A stretch of DNA of 64,000 nucleotides. Origin: Caballeronia peredens. GTDB taxonomy: Bacteria > Pseudomonadota > Gammaproteobacteria > Burkholderiales > Burkholderiaceae. The stretch is from NCBI GenBank assembly GCA_001544595.2, contig FCOH02000001.1, positions 434,001 to 498,000 of the forward strand, given 5' to 3'. A program made the position numbers and the translations under genes. Below, piece by piece: positions 1-9,225 of the stretch (its first letter is position 1; each line of letters opens with the position of its first letter). The notes under the pieces were generated by a model, which saw only the letters and a program-made list of their open reading frames with translations, was not told the origin of the DNA and ran no database searches.

Positions 1-109
1 CATCGACATGATAGCCGGTGGGTCCGCCGCCATGCCGTGCAAGGTCGGCGAACCTTACTTCGGGCAAACCCGAACTTGTTCCCGCGCCGGCCTCTCCCTA
101 CCATTATAG

Positions 110-122
110 TTAGATATCGAAT
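110..122. promoter_or_regulatory. candidate operator of the phthalate transporter gene (copy 1)
   Basis: The sequence TTAGATATCGAAT is a near-palindrome about 115 bases before the permease start. A perfect version, ATTAGATATCTAAT, lies before the reductase gene at 1657-1670. Recurrence in the two promoter regions of one pathway suggests a common regulator, which is not in the window. The rest of bases 1-235 holds no gene I can support. Confidence 0.5.
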
Positions 123-235
123 AAAAACCTCGAATGGCCGGAGCGTGCGGCGGGTGTCGCGCGGGCCGGTTTCTCGTCCTCATCAGAGAAGCGCAACGGA
201 GACGTTTGGTGGCCAAATCCACAGTCACGGAATTC

Positions 236-1561
236 ATGTCGGAAACGGATGCGACGGCTGCTCGCATCGAATCGACGTATCACAAGGTCACCTGGCGGCT
301 GATGTCGTTCATCTTCGTCTGCTGGGTGCTGAATTACCTCGACCGCGTGAACGTGAGCTTCGCGCAACTGCATCTGAAGCAGGATCTCGGACTCTCCGAT
401 GCCGCCTACGGACTCGGCGTGAGCCTGTTCTTCATCGGCTACATTTCGCTCGAAGTGCCGAGCACGTTGTGGCTCAAGAAGGTCGGCGCGCGGCTGACGA
501 TCTCGCGCATCATGATCCTGTGGGGCGGCATCTCGACCGCGATGGCCTTCATGACCACGCCCGCGCAGTTCTATATCGCGCGCATTCTGCTCGGCGCGGC
601 CGAGGCGGGCTTCTGGCCGGGCATCATCCTGTATCTGACGTACTGGTATCCGGGCGCGCGGCGTGCGCGCATCACGTCGCGTTTTCTGCTGGCGATCGCG
701 GCGGCAGGAATCATCGGCGGGCCGCTGTCGGGCTGGATTCTGCACAATTTCGTCGATGTGCTCGGCTACAAGAACTGGCAATGGCTGTTCTTTCTCGAAG
801 GCCTGCCGGCGCTCGTGATGGGCATCGTCGCGTTCTTCTATCTGGTCGACCGGCCGCAGGACGCGCGCTGGCTCGATGCCGAGCAAAAGAAGATCATTCT
901 CGATGCGCTCGCCGCCGACCGCGCCGAGAAAGCGCCCGCGAAACATAAGGGCGGGCAGTTGCTGGCGGCGCTCAAGGACCCGCGCGTCTATATCCTCGCG
1001 GCGGGCTGGGGCACGGTGCCGCTGTGCGGCACGATCCTCAACTACTGGACGCCGACCATCATCCGGCAGGCGGGCGTGGCGGACGTGCTGAACGTGGGAC
1101 TCCTGTCGGCGTTGCCGTACATCATCGGCGCGCTCGGCATGTTCGCGGTGGCGCGCAGTTCCGACGTGACGCTCGAGCGGCGCTGGCACTTCTTCGCGTG
1201 CACGGCCGTGGGCGCGCTGGGCGGCTTCCTGTTGCCGATGGTGTCGGGCAGCACGGCGGCGGCCATCGTCTGCCTCGGCATGATCTCCATCTCCTACTTC
1301 GGCGCGGCCGCGATCATCTGGTCGATTCCGCCGGCCTATCTCACCGACGAAGCCGCAGCAGCCGGCATCGGCGCGATCAGTTGTCTGGGTCAGGTCGGCG
1401 CGTTCTGCGGACCCATCGCGCTCGGCTGGATCAAGACGATGACGGGCAGCCTCGCGATCGGGCTGGCGGCCATCGCCGCGATCGTGCTGCTCGGCGGACT
1501 CGCGGTTCTGATCGGCGTGCCCGCGAACACCTTGCGCGAGCACGCGGAGAAGCGCGCGTGA
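236..1561 (+). CDS. ophD: MFS permease, ACS family, probable phthalate transporter
   Basis: This is a 441-residue inner-membrane carrier of the major facilitator superfamily, anion:cation symporter group (phthalate, tartrate and hexuronate permeases). The start of the first membrane helix reads [18 protein letters not shown], with the family's NYLDRxN signature, and alternating hydrophobic segments follow to the C-terminus. The ATG at 236 is chosen because the family starts shortly before helix 1; an in-frame extension to 134 adds a low-complexity Arg/Gly-rich stretch and is unlikely. A strong terminator follows, so it forms its own unit ahead of the oxygenase operon. The substrate is inferred from the adjacent phthalate genes; tartrate-like substrates cannot be excluded by sequence alone. 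Confidence 0.85.
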   Translation: MSETDATAARIESTYHKVTWRLMSFIFVCWVLNYLDRVNVSFAQLHLKQDLGLSDAAYGLGVSLFFIGYISLEVPSTLWLKKVGARLTISRIMILWGGISTAMAFMTTPAQFYIARILLGAAEAGFWPGIILYLTYWYPGARRARITSRFLLAIAAAGIIGGPLSGWILHNFVDVLGYKNWQWLFFLEGLPALVMGIVAFFYLVDRPQDARWLDAEQKKIILDALAADRAEKAPAKHKGGQLLAALKDPRVYILAAGWGTVPLCGTILNYWTPTIIRQAGVADVLNVGLLSALPYIIGALGMFAVARSSDVTLERRWHFFACTAVGALGGFLLPMVSGSTAAAIVCLGMISISYFGAAAIIWSIPPAYLTDEAAAAGIGAISCLGQVGAFCGPIALGWIKTMTGSLAIGLAAIAAIVLLGGLAVLIGVPANTLREHAEKRA

Positions 1562-1582
1562 CAACGGTTCTCGCAGCATCGG

Positions 1583-1609
1583 CGGCGCCTTCGGGCGCCG
1601 TTTTTATTT
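1583..1609 (+). terminator. Rho-independent terminator after the permease
   Basis: A perfect 7-bp stem (CGGCGCC/GGCGCCG) is closed by a TTCG tetraloop and followed by TTTTTATTT. It starts 21 bases after the permease stop and separates the permease from the catabolic operon. Confidence 0.9.
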
Positions 1610-1656
1610 GATGCCGCGGCGACGCGTTTCAGGGAAAACCCGCTTGCCTCAAAATG

Positions 1657-1670
1657 ATTAGATATCTAAT
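1657..1670. promoter_or_regulatory. candidate operator of the phthalate catabolic operon (copy 2)
   Basis: ATTAGATATCTAAT is a perfect 14-base palindrome 69 bases before the reductase start, next to an AT-rich stretch that could hold the -10 element. It matches the 110-122 site at 12 of 13 aligned bases. The bound factor is not known. Confidence 0.55.
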
Positions 1671-1739
1671 ATAAACGCATGGAGTGACGTCGGCATGAAG
1701 ACGTCATGCGCGTGACGAACGGAGCAGGAGAGCAGGGAA

Positions 1740-2714
1740 ATGAGCGAGGCAACGAGCAACGAACTGTCATTCAGGACGCTCGTCGTGACGAAGAAGGAAC
1801 TGGTCGCGGACGGCATCGTGAGCTTCGAGCTGCGCGATCCCGAAGGCCGCGCGCTCGAGCCCTTCAGCGCCGGCGCGCATCTGACGCTGCGCGTGCCGAG
1901 CGGCGCGAACCGCAACTATTCGCTGTGCAACGACCCGGACGAAACCGACCGCTACGTGATCGCCGTGAAGCGCGACGCGGCGGGGCGCGGCGGCTCCGTC
2001 AGCATGACGGACGATGTGAACGCGGGCGATCGCATCGAAGTCTCGGCGCCGCGCAACGAATTCGAACTGAGCGAGCGCGCGCGCAATTTCGTGTTCGTCG
2101 CGGGCGGCATCGGCATTACGCCGATTCTCTCGATGATGCGTCATCTCAAGGCCATCGGCGGTCCGCGCTTCAAGCTGTATTACCTTGCGCGCAGCCCCGA
2201 GACGACCGCGTTCCGCGACGAACTGTCGGGCGCCGAATGGAAGCCGCATGTGGTGATCCATCACGATCACGGCGATCTCGCCAATGCGTTCGACTTCTGG
2301 CCTGTCTTCGAAAAACCCGGCAGCGGCACGCATGTCTACTGCTGCGGCCCACGCGCGCTGATGGACGGCGTGCGCGACATGACCGGCCACTGGCCGCCGG
2401 GCAGCGTGCACTTCGAGAGCTTCGGCGTGGATCAGTCGCGCGCGGCCGAGAACGTGCCGTTCAGCGTGAAGCTCGAACGCTCGGGCCGCTCCTTCGAGAT
2501 TCCGAAGGACCGCTCGATCCTCGAAATCCTGCGCGACAACGGCATTCGCGCGCCGAGTTCCTGCGAGAGCGGCACGTGCGGATCGTGCCGCACGACCTTG
2601 TGCGCGGGTGAAGCGGACCATCGCGACATGGTGCTGGGCGAGCGCGAGAAGGCCGGCCACATCATGATCTGCGTCTCGCGCGCGAAGAGCGACGAGCTCG
2701 TGCTGGATCTCTGA
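1740..2714 (+). CDS. ophA1: phthalate 4,5-dioxygenase reductase component
   Basis: A 324-residue electron-transfer protein of the phthalate dioxygenase reductase/VanB class. It passes electrons from NADH through a flavin and a plant-type [2Fe-2S] cluster to the oxygenase. The flavin motif RNYS is at residues 58-61 and the nucleotide-binding GGIGITPI at 122-129. The C-terminal ferredoxin domain has Cys275, Cys280, Cys283 and Cys311 in the C-x4-C-x2-C...C pattern. Domain order and length match the family. It is the first gene of the operon with the oxygenase, dehydrogenase and decarboxylase. A vanillate or carnitine demethylase reductase would look similar; the neighbours decide for phthalate. 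Confidence 0.9.
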   Translation: MSEATSNELSFRTLVVTKKELVADGIVSFELRDPEGRALEPFSAGAHLTLRVPSGANRNYSLCNDPDETDRYVIAVKRDAAGRGGSVSMTDDVNAGDRIEVSAPRNEFELSERARNFVFVAGGIGITPILSMMRHLKAIGGPRFKLYYLARSPETTAFRDELSGAEWKPHVVIHHDHGDLANAFDFWPVFEKPGSGTHVYCCGPRALMDGVRDMTGHWPPGSVHFESFGVDQSRAAENVPFSVKLERSGRSFEIPKDRSILEILRDNGIRAPSSCESGTCGSCRTTLCAGEADHRDMVLGEREKAGHIMICVSRAKSDELVLDL

Positions 2715-2769
2715 ATCTCTGAAGAATCGATTTAGTCCCCGTTGAATATGTTGGTCAGGAGAAGCGTCA

Positions 2770-4089
2770 ATGCTCACGCATGAAGAAAACATGTTGCTGT
2801 GCCGTGTCGAAGGCGATGCCCCGATGGGTCAGTTGATGCGGCGTCACTGGACGCCCGTGTGTCTCATCGAGGAAGTCAGCGAGCCGGACGGCGCGCCCGT
2901 CAAGGCGCGCGTGTTCGGCGAAGATCTGGTCGTGTTCCGCGATACCGACGGCAACGTCGGCGTGATGGATGAATATTGCCCGCATCGTCGCGTGTCGCTC
3001 GTCTACGGGCGCAACGAGGACTGCGGCCTGCGCTGTCTCTATCACGGCTGGAAGATGGACGTGAAGGGCAACGTGATCGAAATGGTCTCGGAGCCTTCGT
3101 GCAGCGACATGACGAAGAAGACCCGACACAAGGCCTATGAAACGAAGGAATGGGGCGGCTTCGTGTGGGCATACATGGGCCCGCAGGACGCGATTCCCGA
3201 GTTCGTGCCGCCGGCCTGGGCGCCGACCGAAGACACGCGCGTGAGCATCGCGAAGGCGATTCTTCCGTGCAACTGGGCGCAGATTCTCGAAGGCGCGATC
3301 GACTCCGCCCATAGTTCTAGCCTGCATTCGTCGGACTTCGTGCCGGCGCGCGTCGGCGGGGCGGAAGCGACCTCGAAAAACTGGCTGCGTCCGTCGACCG
3401 ACAAGGCGCCGCGCATGCAGGTGCATCGCACAAGCTATGGTTTTCGTTATGCCGCGCTGCGCCGCCCGATCCAGAACGCCGCTACGCAGGACTACGTGCG
3501 CTCGACCGTGTTCGTCGCGCCGGCCACTGCGCTGATTCCGCCGAACAACCTCTACAACGTCGCCAACATCAACGTGCCGTGCGACGACACCAGCACCGCG
3601 TTCTATTTCATGGCCTGGGGCCATGCCGACAAGACGCCTGAAACGGAAACGTGGCGCAAGTTCCTCGGCCAGCAAGTCGGTATCGATCTCGATGAATATT
3701 ACCGGCCGCTGCGCAACACGGAAAACCGCTTCTGGCAGGACCGCGAGGCGATGAAGGCGGGCAACTTCACGGGCATCAAGGGCTTTCCGAACCAGGACAT
3801 CGCGATGTGGGTGACGATGGGGCCGATCGCCGATCGTACCGAAGAGCGCCTCGGCGCGAGCGATGTCGCCGTGGTCGAGTTCCGTCGCCGCATGCTCGAT
3901 GCGCTGACGGCGTTTCAGGCGGGCGAGCAGACGATCGGCACCGGCGAGCTCGCGATTCCGCGCAGCGTGTGTTCGTTTCAGGCGATGGTCCCGAAGGACA
4001 CCGACTGGAAGCAATACCCCGCGCAACCGGTCTGGGTCGAAGTCGAAGCGGCGGCAGGCGTCGAGGCGAACTATCAGGTTCAGACGTGA
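2770..4089 (+). CDS. ophA2: phthalate 4,5-dioxygenase oxygenase component (Rieske)
   Basis: A 439-residue Rieske non-heme iron oxygenase, predicted to convert phthalate to cis-4,5-dihydro-4,5-dihydroxyphthalate. The Rieske cluster ligands are Cys70, His72, Cys89 and His92 (CPH...CLYHGW). The mononuclear iron site is visible as Asp178, His181 and His186 in [16 protein letters not shown]. It resembles the single-subunit-type phthalate oxygenases of Burkholderia rather than two-subunit toluate or benzoate enzymes, and no small-subunit gene is present. Its TGA shares one base with the ATG of the next gene, indicating translational coupling. Confidence 0.92.
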   Translation: MLTHEENMLLCRVEGDAPMGQLMRRHWTPVCLIEEVSEPDGAPVKARVFGEDLVVFRDTDGNVGVMDEYCPHRRVSLVYGRNEDCGLRCLYHGWKMDVKGNVIEMVSEPSCSDMTKKTRHKAYETKEWGGFVWAYMGPQDAIPEFVPPAWAPTEDTRVSIAKAILPCNWAQILEGAIDSAHSSSLHSSDFVPARVGGAEATSKNWLRPSTDKAPRMQVHRTSYGFRYAALRRPIQNAATQDYVRSTVFVAPATALIPPNNLYNVANINVPCDDTSTAFYFMAWGHADKTPETETWRKFLGQQVGIDLDEYYRPLRNTENRFWQDREAMKAGNFTGIKGFPNQDIAMWVTMGPIADRTEERLGASDVAVVEFRRRMLDALTAFQAGEQTIGTGELAIPRSVCSFQAMVPKDTDWKQYPAQPVWVEVEAAAGVEANYQVQT

Positions 4090-5285
4090 TGGAAACGCTC
4101 AGACTCGGCGTGGCGGGATTGGGCCGCGCATTCTCGCTGATGCTGCCGACCTTTCTGGCAGACCCGCGCGTGCGGCTCGTCGGCGCATGCGATCCGCGTG
4201 CGACGGCGCGTGCGCAATTCGAAGCCGACTTCGCGGCGCCCGCTTTCGACGATATCGAAGCGCTCGCGCGCATGCCCGGAGTCGAGGCGATCTATATCGC
4301 GAGCCCGCATCAGTTCCATGCGGCGCATACGCGTATCGCGGCGCGATACGGCAAGCACGTGCTCGTCGAAAAGCCGATGGCGCTGTCGCTCGACGAATGC
4401 GACGCGATGATCGGCGCGTGCCGCGAGGCGAACGTGCATCTGATCGTCGGTCACTGTCATAGCTTCGATACACCGTATTTGCGCACGCGCGAGCTGATCG
4501 CATCGGGCAAGTACGGCGATGTGAAGATGATTCAGGCGCTCAACTACACCGACTACCTGTTCCGTCCGCGCAGGCCGGAGGAACTGAAGACGGATGAGGG
4601 CGGCGGCGCGGTGTTCAGCCAGGCGGCGCATCAGGTCGATATCGTGCGCCTGCTCGCGGGCGGCCGCGCGACGCGCATTCGCGCGGCGGTCGGCAACTGG
4701 GACGCGGCGCGCCCGACCGAAGGCGCCTACACCGCGACGCTCTGGTTTGACAACGGCGCGTTCGCGACGCTTGCCTATAACGGCTACGGGCATTTCGATT
4801 CGGACGAGTGGACCGGCTGGATCGGCGAGATGGGGCAGACACGCCATGCCGACGAATACGGCAGCGCGCGCCGCAAGCTCGCGCGCGTCGAATCACAGGA
4901 AGCGGAAGCACGGCTGAAGGCCGCAGGCACTTATGGCGGCGACGCCTATACACCGCCGTCACGCGGACAGTCCGAGTCGCGCCTATATCAACATTTCGGA
5001 CCACTGATCGTTTCGTGCGAACGAGGCGATTTACGGCCGCTGCCCGATGCCATCGTCGTGTATGGCGACGAACGGCGCGAACGCATCGAACTTGCCGCGC
5101 CGCGCGTGCCGCGCGCCGAAGTCATCGACGAACTGATCGCCGCCGTGCACGGCGATATCGCGCCGCTGCACGACGGCATCTGGGCGCGCGGCACGCTCGA
5201 AATCTGCCTTGCAATGCTGCGCTCGAGCGCGCAACAGTGCGACGTGCTCATCGGCGGCGCACACTCACACAACAGGGAACATTGA
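4089..5285 (+). CDS. ophB: cis-4,5-dihydrodiol phthalate dehydrogenase (Gfo/Idh/MocA family)
   Basis: A 398-residue NAD-dependent oxidoreductase of the Gfo/Idh/MocA fold, expected to rearomatise the dihydrodiol to 4,5-dihydroxyphthalate. The N-terminal Rossmann motif is [10 protein letters not shown] (residues 7-16). The family's EKP motif is at 94-96 in [10 protein letters not shown], followed by the C-terminal alpha/beta domain. The ATG at 4089 overlaps the oxygenase stop by one base, which fixes the start. The family is broad, so the specific activity rests on position between the oxygenase and the decarboxylase, the known oph/pht order. Confidence 0.88.
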   Translation: METLRLGVAGLGRAFSLMLPTFLADPRVRLVGACDPRATARAQFEADFAAPAFDDIEALARMPGVEAIYIASPHQFHAAHTRIAARYGKHVLVEKPMALSLDECDAMIGACREANVHLIVGHCHSFDTPYLRTRELIASGKYGDVKMIQALNYTDYLFRPRRPEELKTDEGGGAVFSQAAHQVDIVRLLAGGRATRIRAAVGNWDAARPTEGAYTATLWFDNGAFATLAYNGYGHFDSDEWTGWIGEMGQTRHADEYGSARRKLARVESQEAEARLKAAGTYGGDAYTPPSRGQSESRLYQHFGPLIVSCERGDLRPLPDAIVVYGDERRERIELAAPRVPRAEVIDELIAAVHGDIAPLHDGIWARGTLEICLAMLRSSAQQCDVLIGGAHSHNREH

Positions 5286-5288
5286 ACG

Positions 5289-6281
5289 ATGGCCAAACTC
5301 AACTTGTCGATTGCGGTCGGCAACTACGACCGCATGCGTCCGCTCGTGGACGGCGAAGTGCAGATCGACGGCGTCGATCCCGTGTTCATGCTGCAAGACC
5401 CGGAAGAGATATTCTTTCGTGCGTTCCGCCACGCGGACTACGACATCTGCGAACTCTCGCTGTCGAGCTACAGCGTGAAGACGGCGGCCGGCACGAGCGC
5501 TTATATCGGCGTGCCGATTTTTCCTTCGCGCGCGTTTCGCCATACGTCGATCTATGTGCGTAACGATCGCGGCATCGAGTCGCCGGCCGATCTCAAGGGC
5601 AAGCGCATCGGCGTGCCGGAGTATCAGCTGACGGCCAACGTGTGGGCGCGTCTGTTTCTCGAAGAGGATCACGGCGTCAAGGCATCCGATGTGATCTGGG
5701 TGCGCGGCGGCTATGAGGAAGCGGGCCGCGAGGAAAAGATCCGGCTCGATCTGCCCGGCGACGTTCGTCTGGAAAACGCGCCGTCGAACACGACGATTTC
5801 GCGGCTGCTCGCGTCCGGCGAAATCGATGCCGTGATCGGTCCGCGCGCGCCGTCGTGCTTCAGCAATGGCCATCCGAACGTGAAGTATCTCTACGACGAT
5901 CCGCAGAAGGCCGCCGCCGACTGGTACACGCGCACGAAGCTGTTCCCGATCATGCATCTGCTGGGCGTGCGGCGTTCGCTCGCGGAGCGGCATCCATGGT
6001 TGCCCGGCGCGGTCGCGAAGGCGTTCGAGAAGAGCAAGGCGGTCGCGCTCGCGAAGCTCGGCGATACCTCCGCGACCAAGGTGACCTTGCCATTCGTCGA
6101 AGAGCAGTTGAGCGCCGCGCGCCGCCTGATGGGCAACGATTTCTGGCCGTACGGTTTCGAGGCGAACCGGCATGTGCTGTCGCGCTTTCTCAGGCGGCAT
6201 CACGAAGAAGGTTTATCGAGCCGGTTGCTTCAGCCGGAGGAGCTTTTCCACCCCGCGACGCTGGAGAGCTTCAAGATCTGA
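5289..6281 (+). CDS. ophC: 4,5-dihydroxyphthalate decarboxylase
   Basis: A 330-residue protein that matches 4,5-dihydroxyphthalate decarboxylases in length and in its periplasmic-binding-protein-like sequence. It is expected to release CO2 to give protocatechuate. It has no export signal, consistent with a cytosolic enzyme. It starts three bases after the dehydrogenase and closes the operon. No protocatechuate ring-cleavage gene is in this cluster, so the product must be handled elsewhere on the genome. No clear terminator follows; the next gene is convergent 17 bases away. Confidence 0.9.
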   Translation: MAKLNLSIAVGNYDRMRPLVDGEVQIDGVDPVFMLQDPEEIFFRAFRHADYDICELSLSSYSVKTAAGTSAYIGVPIFPSRAFRHTSIYVRNDRGIESPADLKGKRIGVPEYQLTANVWARLFLEEDHGVKASDVIWVRGGYEEAGREEKIRLDLPGDVRLENAPSNTTISRLLASGEIDAVIGPRAPSCFSNGHPNVKYLYDDPQKAAADWYTRTKLFPIMHLLGVRRSLAERHPWLPGAVAKAFEKSKAVALAKLGDTSATKVTLPFVEEQLSAARRLMGNDFWPYGFEANRHVLSRFLRRHHEEGLSSRLLQPEELFHPATLESFKI

Positions 6282-6298
6282 CGAACGATGCGCCGCGT

Positions 6299-6778
6299 TC
6301 AGTGAAGATAATTCACGCGGCGCATGCGCTTGCGCACGGTCACGCCCGTATCGAGAAGCGCGAGCGCGAACCAGTGCGCGATGTTGGCGAGCCGCTCGAC
6401 AGCCGGCGCCGCGATCCAGTCGGCGAGCAATGCATTCGCCGCCGTCTGATCGTTCGACTGAAAGCACGCGATGGTCTGGAGCAGGCAGGCTTCGTCGCCA
6501 GCATAGCCGTGACAGCAGCGGCATCGGATATCGAGCGGGCGGGCGACGGTTCTCGCCAGTTCCGTCATCAACACGTCGAAGCAGTGAAGCCCGTCGGGCG
6601 TCGATCCGCTTTCGCTCAGAACGTCGCGCCAGGTTTGCTGGTTGCGCACGGCGTCGCAATTCGGGCGAAACCATGCGCGAACCGCGTCGATCACGAGTTG
6701 GTCGCAGGCATCGGGATAGTGTGCGTGGACGTCGTCCAGCAGGGTGTTTGCACGCGACTGCGGCATGCCAATACTCAT
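6299..6778 (-). CDS. conserved hypothetical protein with a Cys-rich CRCCH motif, putative Fur target
   Basis: A 159-residue, mostly helical soluble protein that I do not recognise. It has Cys residues in the middle (CRCCHGYAGDEACLL, about residues 84-98) that could bind metal or a cluster. It has no signal peptide or membrane segment and a basic C-terminus (VRKRMRRVNYLH). An excellent Fur-box-like palindrome sits about 115 bases upstream in the right orientation, suggesting iron-repressed expression. It is a single-gene unit convergent with the phthalate operon and unrelated to it. An iron- or redox-linked role is inference from the site and the cysteines only. Confidence 0.7.
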   Translation of the reverse strand: MSIGMPQSRANTLLDDVHAHYPDACDQLVIDAVRAWFRPNCDAVRNQQTWRDVLSESGSTPDGLHCFDVLMTELARTVARPLDIRCRCCHGYAGDEACLLQTIACFQSNDQTAANALLADWIAAPAVERLANIAHWFALALLDTGVTVRKRMRRVNYLH

Positions 6779-6890
6779 TGTCTTGTTCTCACGATGACGT
6801 TCGCGTCGATACGCTTATGTCGATGTGAGCGAACGGAAGCTACGGTATCGACGAGAGCGGATACGGAATCATCGGGCATTCCGCGAGTAA

Positions 6891-6912
6891 TTGCAAATGA
6901 TTCGCATTTATA
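6891..6912 (-). promoter_or_regulatory. candidate Fur box
   Basis: On the minus strand the core reads AAATGCGAATCATTTGC, with arms AAATG/CATTT around five bases. This resembles the Fur boxes found before iron-uptake genes in Burkholderia. It lies about 115 bases before the 159-residue orphan gene, which is the only gene it could control in this orientation. Confidence 0.65.
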
Positions 6913-7102
6913 GTGACGGGACGCCGCGATTTTCTGTGTCGCGCGGCGAGCCACGTCGCTGCTGGAGACGCAGAAATTCCTGGCGTCTCAGCGGGGTCGG
7001 AATGGATCTTTTCTACAATCGCTGAAAATTATCGCCAGTCGCGACGATGCGGTCGGGCGATGTTGTCGCAGGCCGCCCGGGAGAAAAGCCTCCTAAAAAC
7101 AA

Positions 7103-7130
7103 GGGCCGCTGTCCGTCAAGACAGCGGCCC
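7103..7130 (-). terminator. Rho-independent terminator of the small secreted protein gene
   Basis: A perfect 11-bp stem (GGGCCGCTGTC/GACAGCGGCCC) with a six-base loop. Read on the minus strand it is followed by TTGTTTTTAGG. It begins 21 bases after the stop of the gene at 7152-7460. Confidence 0.88.
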
Positions 7131-7151
7131 TTTCACCATCGCGATTGCGCG

Positions 7152-7460
7152 TTACTGGCCGGCCGCCGGCGACTTCACGCTCGGCGTCGCCAACGTGTTG
7201 TTGGTCGCCGGGGCGGGGGCTTGCGACGTCGCATTGCTGCTCGGCAAGCCCGAGTTCGGCGACTTCGCCATGCCGCTATCGGAATTGGTCATGCCCGGGG
7301 TGCCGTAGCCACCCGTTGCGCCGTTCATTTGATTCGACGGACTAGCCGTGCTGCCGGACGTTCCGCCGCCGTTCGCGCCTCCGGCGGTCTGCGCCAGAGC
7401 AGCGGTCGACAGCGTGAGTGCGGCGACGGCCGCGATCAACGTGCTGGTTGCCTTAGTCAT
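7152..7460 (-). CDS. small secreted Gly/Ser/Asn/Pro-rich protein
   Basis: A 102-residue protein with a clear Sec signal (MTKATSTLIAAVAALTLSTA, cleavage near ALA-Q, about residue 24). The mature part is low-complexity, rich in Gly, Ser, Thr, Asn, Pro and Ala, with no cysteine or catalytic motif. The ATG at 7460 is preferred because it opens the signal peptide and is preceded by GGAGAT; an in-frame extension to 7532 would bury the signal. Proteins of this kind are common and uncharacterised in Burkholderia, probably periplasmic or exported. The function is unknown. Confidence 0.75.
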   Translation of the reverse strand: MTKATSTLIAAVAALTLSTAALAQTAGGANGGGTSGSTASPSNQMNGATGGYGTPGMTNSDSGMAKSPNSGLPSSNATSQAPAPATNNTLATPSVKSPAAGQ

Positions 7461-7616
7461 GATCCATATCTCCTTCATCGACTTGGAATATAGACGCAGG
7501 CAGTGATTGCCTGCTTGACCGGATTTGAGCAATCGGCGTGCCGCGTCAATCTGCGCGTACGCGTTTATCCGCGGCGCTTACGGCGGCATGACGGCCCGCA
7601 TTTCAATGCGCCGACA

Positions 7617-8225
7617 TCAGACGGCCTGATCCGGTTTGCGGAGATACAAGCGGCGATAGAGCATCGTCCATATCGTCAGTCCGGCGTAGAAGCCGTAGCG
7701 GATGAAGGTCGAAGCGCGCTCGGCTTCATCGACGCTGAACCGGTCGATCACGGCGAGCCGCAAGATGTTCTCGATCACGAGACCGATTCCCCAGACGGCG
7801 GTCATCAGCCGGACGGATTTCATGAGCTTCGGACGGCTTTGCCACATGACGTCGAAATCGAGTTCGCGGCCTTGACGCTCGCGAGAGAGCGTCGAGCGCG
7901 CCAGATAGAAGACGAGCGGGCGGCGCAACAGGAGCGAAAGCAAAAACAGGAAGCCGATAGCGCCGCTTATCAGCGGCTCGCGCGATTTCAGAAGCCAAGT
8001 TGCAGGCTGCAGCGCAAGCACAAGGAGCGACATGAGAATGCCGGCAAGCACGATCGCGCTCAAGGCATCGAAGTGAGAGAAGCGGATAAAGTCGATGCCG
8101 AGCCAGAGACACAGCGGCGCTGCCGAAGCCAGGAGCGCGCCTTCCATGCCGAAATGCGGAAGGGTCAGCCGATAAGCCACCCACGGCAGGATCACATTGA
8201 TCAGGATTGCGAATGCGTAGCGCAT
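7617..8225 (-). CDS. VC0807-family integral membrane protein
   Basis: A 202-residue protein with about five or six hydrophobic helices and conserved charged residues between them. Length and pattern (FLLSLLLRRPLVFYLAR, followed by a loop with MWQSRPKLMKSVRLMTAVWG) match the VC0807 family of unknown function, distantly like intracellular septation protein A. It is a single gene divergent from the TMEM175-like gene at 8379. Its biochemical role is unknown. Confidence 0.7.
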   Translation of the reverse strand: MRYAFAILINVILPWVAYRLTLPHFGMEGALLASAAPLCLWLGIDFIRFSHFDALSAIVLAGILMSLLVLALQPATWLLKSREPLISGAIGFLFLLSLLLRRPLVFYLARSTLSRERQGRELDFDVMWQSRPKLMKSVRLMTAVWGIGLVIENILRLAVIDRFSVDEAERASTFIRYGFYAGLTIWTMLYRRLYLRKPDQAV

Positions 8226-8378
8226 CGGCGAAGCCCTTATAAATGGTCGTCGTGAATGGCGGGTGATGAATGGTTCAAGAGCCGCATGGTTGCGGCGCTC
8301 GTCTTCGTTTGACCGGATTCGCGCAGACGCAAAGCATGTCGAATATTATGACAAGGCTCCCAACAGGCCACTGACATC

Positions 8379-8975
8379 ATGACTCAAGCTGAAGACCGGC
8401 TGGCGCGCTTTTATGCCCTGTCCGACGGGATTTTCGCGGTCATCATCACGGTGATGGTTCTGGCATTCAAACCACCGACGGGGCACGACTTCAATGCGTT
8501 GATGAGCTTATGGCCCGATCTCGTCAGTTATGCGGTGAGTTACGCGTTCATCGCCGTGGTCTGGCTGAATCACCACGCCGTGCTCCGATATGCACGGCAT
8601 CTGACTGGCACGCTGGCTCTGGCCAACTTCGCCAATCTGTTTGCGATCTCTTTCATTCCATTTACTACGGCCTGGCTTGCCGAAAGCGAAATGGCGACTT
8701 TCCCGTTGACGCTTTACGCGCTGGTGTTTCTCCTCGTGCAGGGCACCTACATGGTCCTGATGTGGGAAAGCTACTCCCATCCGCAGAACGACGGCGACGA
8801 CGCTCACGCGCGAAAGTGGCAGTGGATTCGTGCTTGGATCATGCTGACGGTATTCCTCATATCGGCTCTGATCGTGGTTATTCCGCCGTTTTTGAGGCTC
8901 GGCCTGCTCGCGTCTTTTCTCATTCTGTACTGCCGGCCCGATCCGTTCCTGCGTCGCTCGACGCTTCGCGATTGA
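8379..8975 (+). CDS. TMEM175/DUF1211-family membrane protein, putative cation channel
   Basis: A 198-residue membrane protein that begins with the family signature near helix 1 (RFYALSDGIFAVIITVMVL). Then come the conserved YAFIAVVWLNHHAVLR and FANLFAISFIPFTTAWLAE segments. Bacterial members are related to the lysosomal K+ channel TMEM175, and several conduct K+. Six helices fit a single-repeat bacterial version, which would assemble as a multimer. The last 20 residues are polar and lie in the cytosol or periplasm. It stands alone and is divergent from the VC0807-type gene. Confidence 0.85.
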   Translation: MTQAEDRLARFYALSDGIFAVIITVMVLAFKPPTGHDFNALMSLWPDLVSYAVSYAFIAVVWLNHHAVLRYARHLTGTLALANFANLFAISFIPFTTAWLAESEMATFPLTLYALVFLLVQGTYMVLMWESYSHPQNDGDDAHARKWQWIRAWIMLTVFLISALIVVIPPFLRLGLLASFLILYCRPDPFLRRSTLRD

Positions 8976-9225
8976 AGCTCAGCGTCGCGATCGCAACAGT
9001 GAAATGTCTGGTGCACGCCGACAGCAAGTAAGCAAACTGTCGCTGCCGGGCTTTGGTGCGATGAACGCGACTTCCCGAATTCGTTTGGACTACGCGACTT
9101 TTCCGCACATAAATTCGACGCAAACCGATAATCGACGCCGTTCACGCTCGTTGGCACGGCGCATGCAAAAGACCGAGTGGCGATTTTCGCTTCGCCGCTC
9201 ACTTACTTTTGCCAGGAGACCAGCC

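Larger units (their letters stand above)
6779..7151. other. non-coding stretch upstream of the putative Fur-controlled gene
   Basis: It contains the Fur-like box, an inverted repeat GAGACGC (6965-6971) with GCGTCTC (6983-6989) and, at its right end, the terminator of the next minus-strand gene. An open frame across 6913-7308 lacks a ribosome-binding site and overlaps that terminator and a convincing antisense gene, so I do not call it. Confidence 0.6.

Noticed and set aside
110-1579. Long open frame antisense to the MFS permease
   Set aside because: Arg/Asp/His-rich, no family resemblance and no ribosome site; such frames arise opposite GC-rich genes. The same applies to long frames antisense to or out of frame with 9572-16352, 53730-58179 and 59621-60652.
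6913-7308. Plus-strand open frame after the Fur box
   Set aside because: No ribosome-binding site; it runs through a strong terminator and an antisense gene with a clear signal peptide.
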